Below are positions 1-7,078 of a stretch of 10,905 bases of DNA, one piece after another. The notes beneath the pieces are model-generated. The model saw nothing but the letters and a program-made list of their open reading frames with translations, was not told the origin of the DNA and ran no database searches. How positions within the stretch are numbered: the first letter of the stretch is position 1; each line of letters starts with the position of its first letter. The stretch is taken from contig DFBW01000293.1 in NCBI GenBank assembly GCA_002366775.1, positions 1 to 10,905 of the forward strand, given 5' to 3'. The position numbers and the translations under genes are program-made. The stretch comes from Roseovarius sp. UBA3070 (lineage in GTDB: Bacteria; Pseudomonadota; Alphaproteobacteria; Rhodobacterales; Rhodobacteraceae).

Positions 1-153
1 GCGGATTGGGGCAAAATGATCATCGACGGGCGCAAGCTCCTTTCTGCCAATATCCTGCACATCGCCATTCCGCCGGCCCTTGCCCTGCTGAGCCTCGTGC
101 TTGGGCTTAACTTCCTTGCCGATGGGCTGCGCGAAGAAAGCCTGAGGGATTAA
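1..153 (+). CDS. ABC transporter permease, C-terminal fragment (DppC/OppC-like)
   Basis: The window opens inside a reading frame that runs for 50 codons to a TAA at 151-153; the start lies outside the window. The visible piece has a mostly hydrophobic stretch (about residues 19-41, IPPALALLSLVLGLNFLADG) followed by a short charged tail ending REESLRD. A last membrane helix followed by 'N-hydrophobic-x-DGLR' and a short acidic or basic tail is typical of the end of BPD_transp_1 permeases of the DppC/OppC group, where the usual form is NxxGDxLRDxLDP. It would be the inner-membrane channel subunit of a peptide-type importer. The next gene, a double ATPase of the same transporter class, starts 4 bases after the stop, which supports the assignment. 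The exact substrate class cannot be read from this fragment. Confidence 0.8.
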   Translation, partial: ADWGKMIIDGRKLLSANILHIAIPPALALLSLVLGLNFLADGLREESLRD

Positions 154-157
154 CCCG

Positions 158-2257
158 ATGTCCAAGCTCAAACCCTACGACGGCCCAATTCTGGAAATTG
201 ACCAGCTCTCAATTTCATTCTTCACCCGCTTGCGCGAAATTCCGGCTGTTATGGATTTCTCGGTCGATATCCAACCGGGCGAGGCAGTAGGGCTGGTCGG
301 CGAGTCGGGCTGCGGTAAATCCACAGTGGCGCTGGGGGTGATGCAGGACCTTGGGGTGAATGGCCGCATTGTTGGGGGGGCTGTCAGGTTTAAGGGGCAG
401 GACCTCAGCCAGTTAAGCCCCGAGGAATTGCGCGACATTCGCGGCAATGAGATCGCCATGATCTATCAGGAGCCGATGGCCAGCCTGAACCCCGCCATGC
501 GTGTGGGCCAGCAACTGAGCGAAGTTCCGATGATCCACGAAGGCATACCCCAGGCACAAGCCCGCCAACGCGCCCTTGACGTGGTGCGGGACGTAAAACT
601 GCCCGACCCCGAGCGTATCCTCAGATCTTATCCACACCAGTTATCAGGTGGCCAGCAACAACGCATCGTCATCGCCATGGCACTGATGTCCAAACCCGCC
701 TTGTTGATCCTTGATGAACCCACCACCGCACTGGATGTCACCGTTGAAGCGGCCGTTGTTGAGCTGGTCAAAGACCTCGGCAAGAAATACGGCACATCAA
801 TGTTGTTCATTTCGCACAATCTGGGGCTGGTGCTGGAAACCTGTGACCGGATTTGCGTGATGTATTCCGGCGAGGCGGTCGAAACCGGTTCCATCAAGGA
901 TGTGTTCGACCAGATGCAGCACCCCTATACACAGGCGTTGTTCCGCTCGATCCCCCTGCCCGGCGCGGACAAAAACACGCGGCCATTGGTGGCGATCCCC
1001 GGCAACTTCCCTTTACCACACGAGCGCCCGACGGGGTGTAATTTTGGCCCGCGCTGCGATTACTTTGCCCCCGGTCAGTGTGATCAACGCGCTGCCATCC
1101 CCATGCAACCGGCCAAAGGATTTGAGCGTCACGCATCGCGCTGCCTGCGCATGAGCGATATTGACTGGAACGCGCCAATCGCAACCGCTGTCAAAACCAC
1201 AGCCTGTGATCCGGGCAAAGTGGTTCTGAAAGTCGACAACCTGCGCAAATATTACGAGGTCGCCGCCAATGCCTTGCTTGGGGCGCGTGGTGACAAGAAA
1301 CTGGTCAAAGCCAATGAATGCCTCAGCTTTGAGGCGCATGAAGGTGAAACGCTGGCCATTGTGGGCGAAAGCGGTTGCGGAAAATCGACCTTTGCCAAGG
1401 TTCTGATGGGGCTTGAGACGGCCACTGACGGGCAAATCCTGCTGGATGGGCGCAACATCGAACAGACCCCGATCAATGCCCGCGACACGCAGACCGTTGC
1501 CGACATTCAGATGGTGTTCCAAAACCCGTTTGACACGCTCAACCCGTCTATGACCGTGGGGCGCCAGATCTTGCGCGCCCTTGAGGTATTTGGCCACGGC
1601 ACCTCGCATGCCCAGCGCCACGGCGAAATGATGCGCGCGCTGGATCTGGTCAAGCTGCCGCGCGAATTTGCCACCCGGATGCCACGCCAATTGTCAGGCG
1701 GGCAAAAACAGCGTGTCGGCATTGCACGGGCCTTTGCGGGTGGTGCGCGGATCGTGGTGGCGGATGAGCCTGTCTCGGCTCTGGATGTATCGGTGCAGGC
1801 CGCTGTCGCGGATCTGCTGATGGACATTCAGCATGACCAGAAAACCACCCTGCTGTTCATCTCGCATGATCTGTCGATCGTGCGGTATCTGAGTGATCGG
1901 GTGATGGTGATGTATCTGGGGCATGTGGTCGAACTGGGCAGCACCGCCCAGGTCTTTGCCCCGCCCTACCATCCTTATACTGAGGCGCTCTTGTCTGCCG
2001 TGCCGATCGCCGACACCCGTGTGAAGAAGAAACATATCGTGCTTGAGGGGGATGTGCCCTCGGCCCTGAACCCACCGCCCGGCTGCCCGTTTCAAACACG
2101 CTGCCCCCGAAAATCCGATGTGCCGGGTGGTCTGTGTGACACACAACTGCCCCCCCTCCGCACATTGGACAATGGCCACCAGATCAAATGCCACCTTAGC
2201 GATGCCATCCTCTCTGGGATGGATCCGGTGTTCAAAATCAGCCCCGAAAACCGCTGA
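158..2257 (+). CDS. Fused double-ATPase subunit of a di-/oligopeptide-type ABC importer (DppD-DppF fusion)
   Basis: This 699-residue cytoplasmic protein should power import by the permease encoded just upstream. It contains two complete ABC ATPase halves. Half 1 has Walker A GESGCGKST (48-56), Q-loop YQEP (103-106), signature LSGGQQQR (162-169), Walker B LLILDEP (182-188) and switch His220. Half 2 has Walker A (403-411), Q-loop FQNP, signature LSGGQKQR (512-519), Walker B IVVADEP (532-538) and switch His570. Each half ends in the Cys-containing oligopeptide/dipeptide transporter C-terminal region (about 277-310 with GCNFGPRC, and 628-660 with GCPFQTRC). Single-ATPase DppD or DppF proteins are about 330 residues, so this is the two-in-one form common in Alphaproteobacteria. 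All catalytic motifs are intact in both halves. The start is supported by GAGGGA at 144-149, 8 bases before the ATG, lying inside the end of the permease gene, so the two genes are probably co-transcribed. The ligand may be a peptide, but this family also serves opines, nickel and other compounds. Confidence 0.93.
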   Translation: MSKLKPYDGPILEIDQLSISFFTRLREIPAVMDFSVDIQPGEAVGLVGESGCGKSTVALGVMQDLGVNGRIVGGAVRFKGQDLSQLSPEELRDIRGNEIAMIYQEPMASLNPAMRVGQQLSEVPMIHEGIPQAQARQRALDVVRDVKLPDPERILRSYPHQLSGGQQQRIVIAMALMSKPALLILDEPTTALDVTVEAAVVELVKDLGKKYGTSMLFISHNLGLVLETCDRICVMYSGEAVETGSIKDVFDQMQHPYTQALFRSIPLPGADKNTRPLVAIPGNFPLPHERPTGCNFGPRCDYFAPGQCDQRAAIPMQPAKGFERHASRCLRMSDIDWNAPIATAVKTTACDPGKVVLKVDNLRKYYEVAANALLGARGDKKLVKANECLSFEAHEGETLAIVGESGCGKSTFAKVLMGLETATDGQILLDGRNIEQTPINARDTQTVADIQMVFQNPFDTLNPSMTVGRQILRALEVFGHGTSHAQRHGEMMRALDLVKLPREFATRMPRQLSGGQKQRVGIARAFAGGARIVVADEPVSALDVSVQAAVADLLMDIQHDQKTTLLFISHDLSIVRYLSDRVMVMYLGHVVELGSTAQVFAPPYHPYTEALLSAVPIADTRVKKKHIVLEGDVPSALNPPPGCPFQTRCPRKSDVPGGLCDTQLPPLRTLDNGHQIKCHLSDAILSGMDPVFKISPENR

Positions 2258-2339
2258 GTGGCGCCCATACTTCACTTTTCCATAAATACTTACAACTTAT
2301 CCGCGCCCAAAGCACCGCGCCAGCCATAAGGTTTCAGTC

Positions 2340-3479
2340 ATGTCCACCCTCCCCGATTTCCGCCTTGAAACACATTTCTCCAAATGGGAATTCAAAGCGC
2401 GCTACCATATGACCGCCTCAGACGCACAAAGCATGAGCCTGCGCGATCTTCTGGCCATGGCCACATCCGAAGAACGCGAAGACTTCGAGAACCTCTGGCT
2501 GGGGTACACCGAAACCTTCGGCGCACCTGATCTGCGTGACACTATTGCGGGCACCTATGCCAGCCAATCGGCTGACAATATCCTGTGCTTTGCAGGTGCC
2601 AGTGAAGGCATCTATGCCGCCAACAACGTGATTCTGGACAGCGACAGCCATGCCATTGTTGTCACACCCAACTATCAATCCCACGAAACCCTGCCCGTGG
2701 CGATATGCCAGGCCACAGGCGTGCCGCTTGATGGGGATGACAGCTGGTCATTGGATATTGACCGGATCAAGGCTGCGATCCAACCCAACACCAGGCTGGT
2801 GACCATCAATTTCCCACATAACCCGACCGGGGCCATCCTGCCGCGGGATCGCTACACGGCCCTGATCGACCTGTGCCGCCACCACGGTATCTACATCCTG
2901 CATGATGAAATTTTCCATGGGCTTGGCCCCAGCGGCACGCAACACCTGCCTTTCATCGCCGATGAATACGAACGGGGTCTGTCACTGGGTGTGATGTCCA
3001 AATCCTATGGGTTGCCGGGGCTGCGCATTGGCTGGATCGCCGCACAAGACCAAGACCTGCTGTCGCGGATGGAACGAATGAAACACTATTTATCCATCGC
3101 CAATTCAGCGCCCTCCGAACGGCTGGCCAGAATTGCCCTGCGCAACCGCGATACCCTTTTGGCGCGCACCTGCGCCATCGTCGATGAAAACCTGCCCAAA
3201 TGGGACGCGTTTTTTGCCCGCCACCGGGATCTGTTTGACTGGACCCGCCCGCAAGGCGCCTGCATGGGCTTCCCCCGCTATAAAGGGCGCGAGGGCGTCG
3301 ATGCCTTCTGTGCCAATCTGGTAGAGAAAAGCGGCGTGTTGTTTCTGCCCAGCACGATCTATTCCTCAGAGCTGACCCCAACACCCACCGACCGCTTTCG
3401 TCTGGGGTTCGGACGTTTGGGGCTGGACGAAGGCCTGGCCGCATTTGAAGCCCATATTCTGAATAACCGCGCAGATTAA
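2340..3479 (+). CDS. Class I/II (fold-type I) PLP-dependent aminotransferase
   Basis: This 379-residue cytosolic enzyme should transfer an amino group between an amino compound and a keto acid, or carry out a related PLP reaction. Visible fold-type I landmarks are NFPHNPTG (157-164, Asn161 contacting PLP), HDE (188-190, Asp189 pairing with the pyridine nitrogen), SKSYGLPGLRIGW (220-232, with the PLP-binding Lys221) and RFRLGFGR (352-359, Arg354 as the usual carboxylate-binding arginine). Length is normal for the family (about 380-400). The N-terminus (FSKWEFKARYHM) is not that of classical AspC or TyrB, so the substrate is unassigned; some relatives of this broad group are lyases or cyclases rather than transaminases. 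The start has AAGG at 2328-2331, 8 bases upstream. It lies 82 bases after the ABC gene; that gap shows no clear terminator, so read-through from the transporter is possible. A hairpin terminator follows the stop directly. Confidence 0.9.
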   Translation: MSTLPDFRLETHFSKWEFKARYHMTASDAQSMSLRDLLAMATSEEREDFENLWLGYTETFGAPDLRDTIAGTYASQSADNILCFAGASEGIYAANNVILDSDSHAIVVTPNYQSHETLPVAICQATGVPLDGDDSWSLDIDRIKAAIQPNTRLVTINFPHNPTGAILPRDRYTALIDLCRHHGIYILHDEIFHGLGPSGTQHLPFIADEYERGLSLGVMSKSYGLPGLRIGWIAAQDQDLLSRMERMKHYLSIANSAPSERLARIALRNRDTLLARTCAIVDENLPKWDAFFARHRDLFDWTRPQGACMGFPRYKGREGVDAFCANLVEKSGVLFLPSTIYSSELTPTPTDRFRLGFGRLGLDEGLAAFEAHILNNRAD

Positions 3480-3480
3480 C

Positions 3481-3510
3481 CGCCCCGCAAGGGGGGGGCG
3501 TTATATATTA
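3481..3510 (+). terminator. Probable rho-independent terminator after the aminotransferase gene
   Basis: CGCCCC (3481-3486) can pair with GGGGCG (3495-3500) around an 8-base loop, followed by the T-rich stretch TTATATATT. It begins 2 bases after the TAA stop. The 6-bp stem is all G-C but the T-run is interrupted, so strength is uncertain. It would separate the transporter/aminotransferase transcript from the LysR gene. Confidence 0.6.
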
Positions 3511-3586
3511 GATGGACAGCGCTGGCGCATTTCGCAATAAATCAGCAGATTCGAAATTTCTGAAACATAATTCAAGCAGGCTGAAC

Positions 3587-4477
3587 TTGGCGATAAAAAT
3601 TGAGATGCTGCGCTGTTTCCACATGGTCGCCGAGCACGGTAGCCTTGCAGATGCCGCTGATGCACTGGGGCGGACACCCTCGGCGGTGTCGATGATGCTC
3701 AAACAGTTTGAGGATCACATTGGCGCCCCTTTGTTTGAAAGCACCCGCAAATCCCGCCTGACGCCCCTGGGCGAAATGATCTATGCCGAAGCGGGCCGTG
3801 AACTGGCGCATTTTGACCGGACGGTTGACGCGATTGAGGGCCTCAGCCGTGCGGAGCAAGGGCATGTGCGCCTGGCCGTTACCCCATCTGTTGCCCAAAC
3901 AGTGATGCCGCCCATTCTGCAAACCTATCTCAAACAGCACCCCGGCGTGTCGATCGAGATGATTGACACCGACAGCCGCTCCGTTCAGCGCGAACTGGTT
4001 TCAGAGCGCGCCGATATAGGCATGGCCAGCCTTGGCCCAATCGCGGGGTTTGAACGCGAACTGGCCTTCACCGATGCCTTTGGCGTTGTGTGCCCTGTGG
4101 ATCATCCGCTCGCGCGCAACTGGAAGCGCTTGGGCTGGAAAGATCTGGAAGGCATCAATTTCATCGCCAATGGTCTGTGCGATCATATCCACGACGAAGG
4201 ATTTGCGTCGATCATGGAGGCATCACGATTGATGGTGCGCAACACCGCCTCGATCCTGTCCCTGGTGCGCGCGGGCGTAGGTGTGACCCTGTTGCCCGAA
4301 TTGGCCATTTTACCGGAATATGACGATCTGGAGTTTTTACCCCTTACCGACAGCACAGCCCGGCGCGAGGTGTGGATCATGACCCCACCAGACACCATGC
4401 TGACTCCGGCCGCGCGGGCGCTGGTGCAGGTGATCCGCCAAGTGGATTTCTCAGTGGTGCGCCCATCAGTTAAGTAA
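3587..4477 (+). CDS. LysR-family transcriptional regulator
   Basis: This predicted DNA-binding regulator has an N-terminal winged helix-turn-helix (about residues 8-65, with GSLADAADALGRTPSAVSMM as the HTH core followed by LKQFEDHIGAPLFE) and a C-terminal periplasmic-binding-protein-like effector domain (about 90-290, from HVRLAVTPSV onward). I chose the TTG at 3587: it gives 296 residues, a typical LysR length, puts the usual short lead (MAIKIEMLRCF) before the HTH, and has AGCAGG at 3575-3580, 6 bases upstream. An in-frame ATG at 3512 would add 25 residues (starting MDSAGAF) that do not resemble LysR proteins and sit right behind the terminator, so it is less likely. LysR regulators usually control neighbouring genes. 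The probable target is the aldehyde dehydrogenase operon downstream, possibly the transporter unit as well, with the imported compound or its product as inducer (inference). Confidence 0.92.
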   Translation: MAIKIEMLRCFHMVAEHGSLADAADALGRTPSAVSMMLKQFEDHIGAPLFESTRKSRLTPLGEMIYAEAGRELAHFDRTVDAIEGLSRAEQGHVRLAVTPSVAQTVMPPILQTYLKQHPGVSIEMIDTDSRSVQRELVSERADIGMASLGPIAGFERELAFTDAFGVVCPVDHPLARNWKRLGWKDLEGINFIANGLCDHIHDEGFASIMEASRLMVRNTASILSLVRAGVGVTLLPELAILPEYDDLEFLPLTDSTARREVWIMTPPDTMLTPAARALVQVIRQVDFSVVRPSVK

Positions 4478-4543
4478 ACCTGAAATATACTCAATCATTT
4501 TTCGTTTGCCTTAAGTGTTGAATTGTGGATTCTATGATCGCGG

Positions 4544-4559
4544 AATTTGGCGCCCAATT
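4544..4559. promoter_or_regulatory. Candidate operator palindrome upstream of the aldehyde dehydrogenase operon
   Basis: The 117-base gap between the LysR gene and the aldehyde dehydrogenase gene holds an interrupted 16-base palindrome, AATTtGGCGCCcAATT, centred at 4551/4552. A TATGAT element at 4533-4538 lies just upstream and could be a -10 box, but no convincing -35 box sits at 16-18 bases before it. The palindrome would then overlap the early transcribed region. Binding by the adjacent LysR protein is only a guess; the site does not fit the T-N11-A rule cleanly. Confidence 0.3.
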
Positions 4560-4594
4560 ATCGGCGCGCGACTCGAATCAAAGGACATCATGAC

Positions 4595-6046
4595 ATGGCC
4601 ACCAAACACCTGAACTATATCGCCGGGGATTGGGTTGCTGGCTCAAAAGAAATTGAGAACCGCAACCCTTCGGATATATCCGATCTGATTGGCATGTTCG
4701 CACAGGCCAGTGCCGCGCAACTGGATGATGCATTGTCCGCCGCCCGCGCAGCACAAGCCGAGTGGGCCGCCTACGGGCTGGAACGTAAACAAGCCGTTCT
4801 GATGTCGATCGGCACTGAAATGATGGCCCGCGCCGAAGAGTTGGGCACTTTGCTGAGCCGCGAAGAGGGCAAACCCTTCGCCGAAGGCAAAGGTGAAGTG
4901 TATCGTGCCGGGCAATTCTTTACCTATTACGCCCATGAGGTGCTGCGCCAACTGGGCGAAAATGCAGATTCTGTGCGCCCCAACATCGAAGTGGACGTTC
5001 GCCGCGAGCCAGTCGGCACTGTTGCCATCATCAGCCCGTGGAACTTTCCCACAGCGACCGCCAGTTGGAAAATTGCGCCAGCACTGGCCTATGGCAACGC
5101 CGTTTTGTGGAAACCAGCCAACGTAACACCCGCCTCAGCCGTGGCTCTGGCTGAGATCATCTCGCGTCAGGACATTCCCAAAGGCCTGTTCAACCTGGTG
5201 ATGGGGGCTGGCCGGGATGTGGGCCAGCGCCTGGTCGAAAGCCCCATGGTGGATGCCATTTCGTTTACCGGCTCTGTGCCCGTGGGCAAAGGCATTGCAG
5301 CTGCCGCCATTCAGAACCTCACGCGTGTTCAAATGGAGATGGGCTCCAAAAACGCATTTGCCGTGATGGATGACGCCGACCTTGATCTGGCAGTTGCCCT
5401 GTCGCTGGGCGGGGCCTTTGGTGGCTCTGGCCAAAAATGCACCGCCTCGTCACGTCTGGTTGTGCATGACGCTATCCATGATGCGTTTGTGGAGAAACTG
5501 GTTGCCGGTGCACAGGCCATGAAAGTTGGCCACGCCATGCAAGCCGACGTTCAGATGGGCCCGATTGTAAGCGAACAACAGTTGAACGAAAACCTCGCCT
5601 ATGCCGACCTTGGCCCCACTGAGGGCGCGGAACTGGCCTGCGGCGGCACCCGTCTGACGATGGAACACGAAGGGTATTACATGTCACCCGGCGTGTTCGT
5701 GAACACCACCAATGATATGCGCATCAACCGCGAGGAAATGTTCGCCCCCCTGACATCCGTCATCAAAGTGGGCAGCTATGACGAGGCACTGCATGTGGTC
5801 AACGATACCAACTTCGGCCTGACCTCGGGTATTGTCACCACATCACTGGCGCGCGCCACACATTTCCGCCGTAACGCCCGCACAGGTGTTGTCACCGTCA
5901 ACCTGCCCACAGCAGGCACTGATTACCACGTTCAGTTTGGCGGACGTGGCGACAGCTCGTACGGCCCGCGCGAACAGGGCATTCATGCGCGCGACTTCTA
6001 CACCACTGTCAAAACCGCCTATATCGCCGCCGGGGATCCGGTATGA
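4595..6046 (+). CDS. NAD(P)+-dependent aldehyde dehydrogenase, related to 2,5-dioxovalerate (ketoglutarate semialdehyde) dehydrogenases
   Basis: This cytosolic enzyme of 483 residues should oxidise an aldehyde to a carboxylic acid with NAD(P)+. All family residues are present: oxyanion Asn150 in SPWNFP, Lys173 in WKPAN, the Rossmann motif FTGSVPVG (224-231), general base Glu248 in MEMGSKN, nucleophile Cys282 in GQKCTASSR, and the cofactor motif EMFAP (381-385). The C-terminal FGGRGDSSYGPREQG (448-462) is, from memory, like the GucD/YcbD-type 2,5-dioxovalerate dehydrogenases, but the substrate remains unproven. The start is the ATG at 4595, where MATKHLNYIAGDW matches the usual family opening and AAAGGA lies at 4580-4585, 9 bases upstream. 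A longer in-frame TTG start at 4547 lacks support. The stop overlaps the start of the next gene by 4 bases, so the two products are probably made together. Confidence 0.93.
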   Translation: MATKHLNYIAGDWVAGSKEIENRNPSDISDLIGMFAQASAAQLDDALSAARAAQAEWAAYGLERKQAVLMSIGTEMMARAEELGTLLSREEGKPFAEGKGEVYRAGQFFTYYAHEVLRQLGENADSVRPNIEVDVRREPVGTVAIISPWNFPTATASWKIAPALAYGNAVLWKPANVTPASAVALAEIISRQDIPKGLFNLVMGAGRDVGQRLVESPMVDAISFTGSVPVGKGIAAAAIQNLTRVQMEMGSKNAFAVMDDADLDLAVALSLGGAFGGSGQKCTASSRLVVHDAIHDAFVEKLVAGAQAMKVGHAMQADVQMGPIVSEQQLNENLAYADLGPTEGAELACGGTRLTMEHEGYYMSPGVFVNTTNDMRINREEMFAPLTSVIKVGSYDEALHVVNDTNFGLTSGIVTTSLARATHFRRNARTGVVTVNLPTAGTDYHVQFGGRGDSSYGPREQGIHARDFYTTVKTAYIAAGDPV

Positions 6047-7029
6047 CCTACCGCATCGACTGCCTGCAATACGCCAATTGGTCGGAAAAGATCTTCCGCC
6101 AATTGCGGACAGGTGGGCTCGATGCGGTGCACGTCACGATCAGCTATCACGAAAACTTCCGCGAAACCGTGCTAAACATGGAGCAGTGGAACCGCTGGTT
6201 CGAACACTATCCCGACCTGATCATAAAGGGGCGGTGGGCGGGCGATGTGCGCTCGGCGCACGAGTCCGGCAAAACCGCCATCTTCTTTGGTTTCCAAAAC
6301 CCTGCTCCAATGGAAGATGACATCGGCTTGGTCGAAATCCTGCACGACCTTGGCGCGCGCTTTATGCAGTTGACCTATAACAACCAATCCTTGCTGGCGA
6401 CCGGCTGCTATGAAGCCGAAGATCCCGGCATCACCCGTATGGGCAAGCAGGTCATCAAGGAAATGAACCGTGTGGGCCTTGTGGTGGACATGAGCCACTC
6501 TGCTGATCGCTCAACCATTGAGGCCGCGGATATCTCTGAACGCCCCATCGCCATCACCCACGCCAATCTGCATTCCTGGCAGCCGGCTTTGCGCAACAAG
6601 CGCGACGACGTGGTGCGCGCTGTGGTGGAAAATGGTGGCATGATGGGGTTTTCGATGTACCCACATCACCTGAAGGGAAAATCCGACTGCACGCTGGATG
6701 ATTTCTGCTCAATGATCGCCACCGCCGCCGAACGCTTTGGAGCCGAGCATTTCGGCATCGGGTCTGACCTGTGCCAGGATCAACCTGATTCAATCGTCGA
6801 ATGGATGCGCGTGGGGCGCTGGTCCAAGGAAATTGACTATGGTGAAGGCTCTGCCGCCGCGCCCGGATTTCCGCCACAGCCCGACTGGTTCCGCGATAAT
6901 CGCGATTTTGGCAATATTGAAAGCGGCCTGCGCAAGGTTGGGTTCAACGATGTCGAAGTCGCCGGGCTGATGGGCGACAATTGGCTGAACTTCTTTGACG
7001 AAAACTTCACCCCAACCGGGCAAATCTGA
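6043..7029 (+). CDS. Peptidase M19 (membrane/renal dipeptidase) family protein with altered metal site
   Basis: This 328-residue protein has the TIM-barrel pattern of family M19, which normally hydrolyses dipeptides with two zinc ions. Conserved landmarks are MNRVGLVVDMSHS (His152, equal to human His198), ITHAN (His173, equal to His219), the substrate Arg184 exactly 11 residues later as in the human enzyme, and GIGSD (Asp242). The N-terminal HxD ligand pair is replaced: the position reads IDCLQY, so Leu8 and Tyr10 stand where His and Asp are expected. The bridging Glu is Gln85 (GFQNP instead of EGG). It may therefore bind one metal, use other ligands, or do different chemistry. From memory, the GFQN version resembles the M19 homologues beside dimethylglycine demethylation genes in Pseudomonas. 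No signal peptide or membrane segment is seen, so it should be cytosolic. The start overlaps the aldehyde dehydrogenase stop (ATGA), with GGGGA at 6032-6036. Confidence 0.88.
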   Translation: MTYRIDCLQYANWSEKIFRQLRTGGLDAVHVTISYHENFRETVLNMEQWNRWFEHYPDLIIKGRWAGDVRSAHESGKTAIFFGFQNPAPMEDDIGLVEILHDLGARFMQLTYNNQSLLATGCYEAEDPGITRMGKQVIKEMNRVGLVVDMSHSADRSTIEAADISERPIAITHANLHSWQPALRNKRDDVVRAVVENGGMMGFSMYPHHLKGKSDCTLDDFCSMIATAAERFGAEHFGIGSDLCQDQPDSIVEWMRVGRWSKEIDYGEGSAAAPGFPPQPDWFRDNRDFGNIESGLRKVGFNDVEVAGLMGDNWLNFFDENFTPTGQI

Positions 7030-7046
7030 CCTGATATCAAAAACCA

Positions 7047-7066
7047 CGTCACACAATGGTGTCACG
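7047..7066 (+). promoter_or_regulatory. Inverted repeat touching the Shine-Dalgarno of the 565-residue gene
   Basis: CGTCACAC (7047-7054) and GTGTCACG (7059-7066) form a hairpin with one C-C mismatch and an AATG loop. The last paired base is the first G of the strong GAGGAGGA (7066-7073), which lies 5 bases before the ATG at 7079. It could tune translation of the downstream pair relative to the dehydrogenase and M19 genes, or protect mRNA ends. Function is inferred only. Confidence 0.3.
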
Positions 7067-7078
7067 AGGAGGACCGAA

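Noticed and set aside
1013..1690. Long antisense reading frame (225 codons) inside the double-ATPase gene
   Set aside because: It is a shadow of a gene with intact ABC motifs in both halves; the antisense translation shows no family pattern and no separate ribosome site.
158..2257. Double-ATPase fusion as a novel architecture
   Set aside because: Two-in-one DppD-DppF proteins are common in Alphaproteobacteria, and both halves carry all standard motifs.
4547..4594. Upstream TTG start for the aldehyde dehydrogenase
   Set aside because: The added residues do not look like the family; ATG 4595 has AAAGGA 9 bases upstream and gives the usual family opening.
6995..7078. 28-codon N-terminal extension of the 565-residue protein
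   Set aside because: It overlaps the end of the M19 gene, lacks a good ribosome site, and the ATG at 7079 has a near-perfect Shine-Dalgarno 5 bases upstream.
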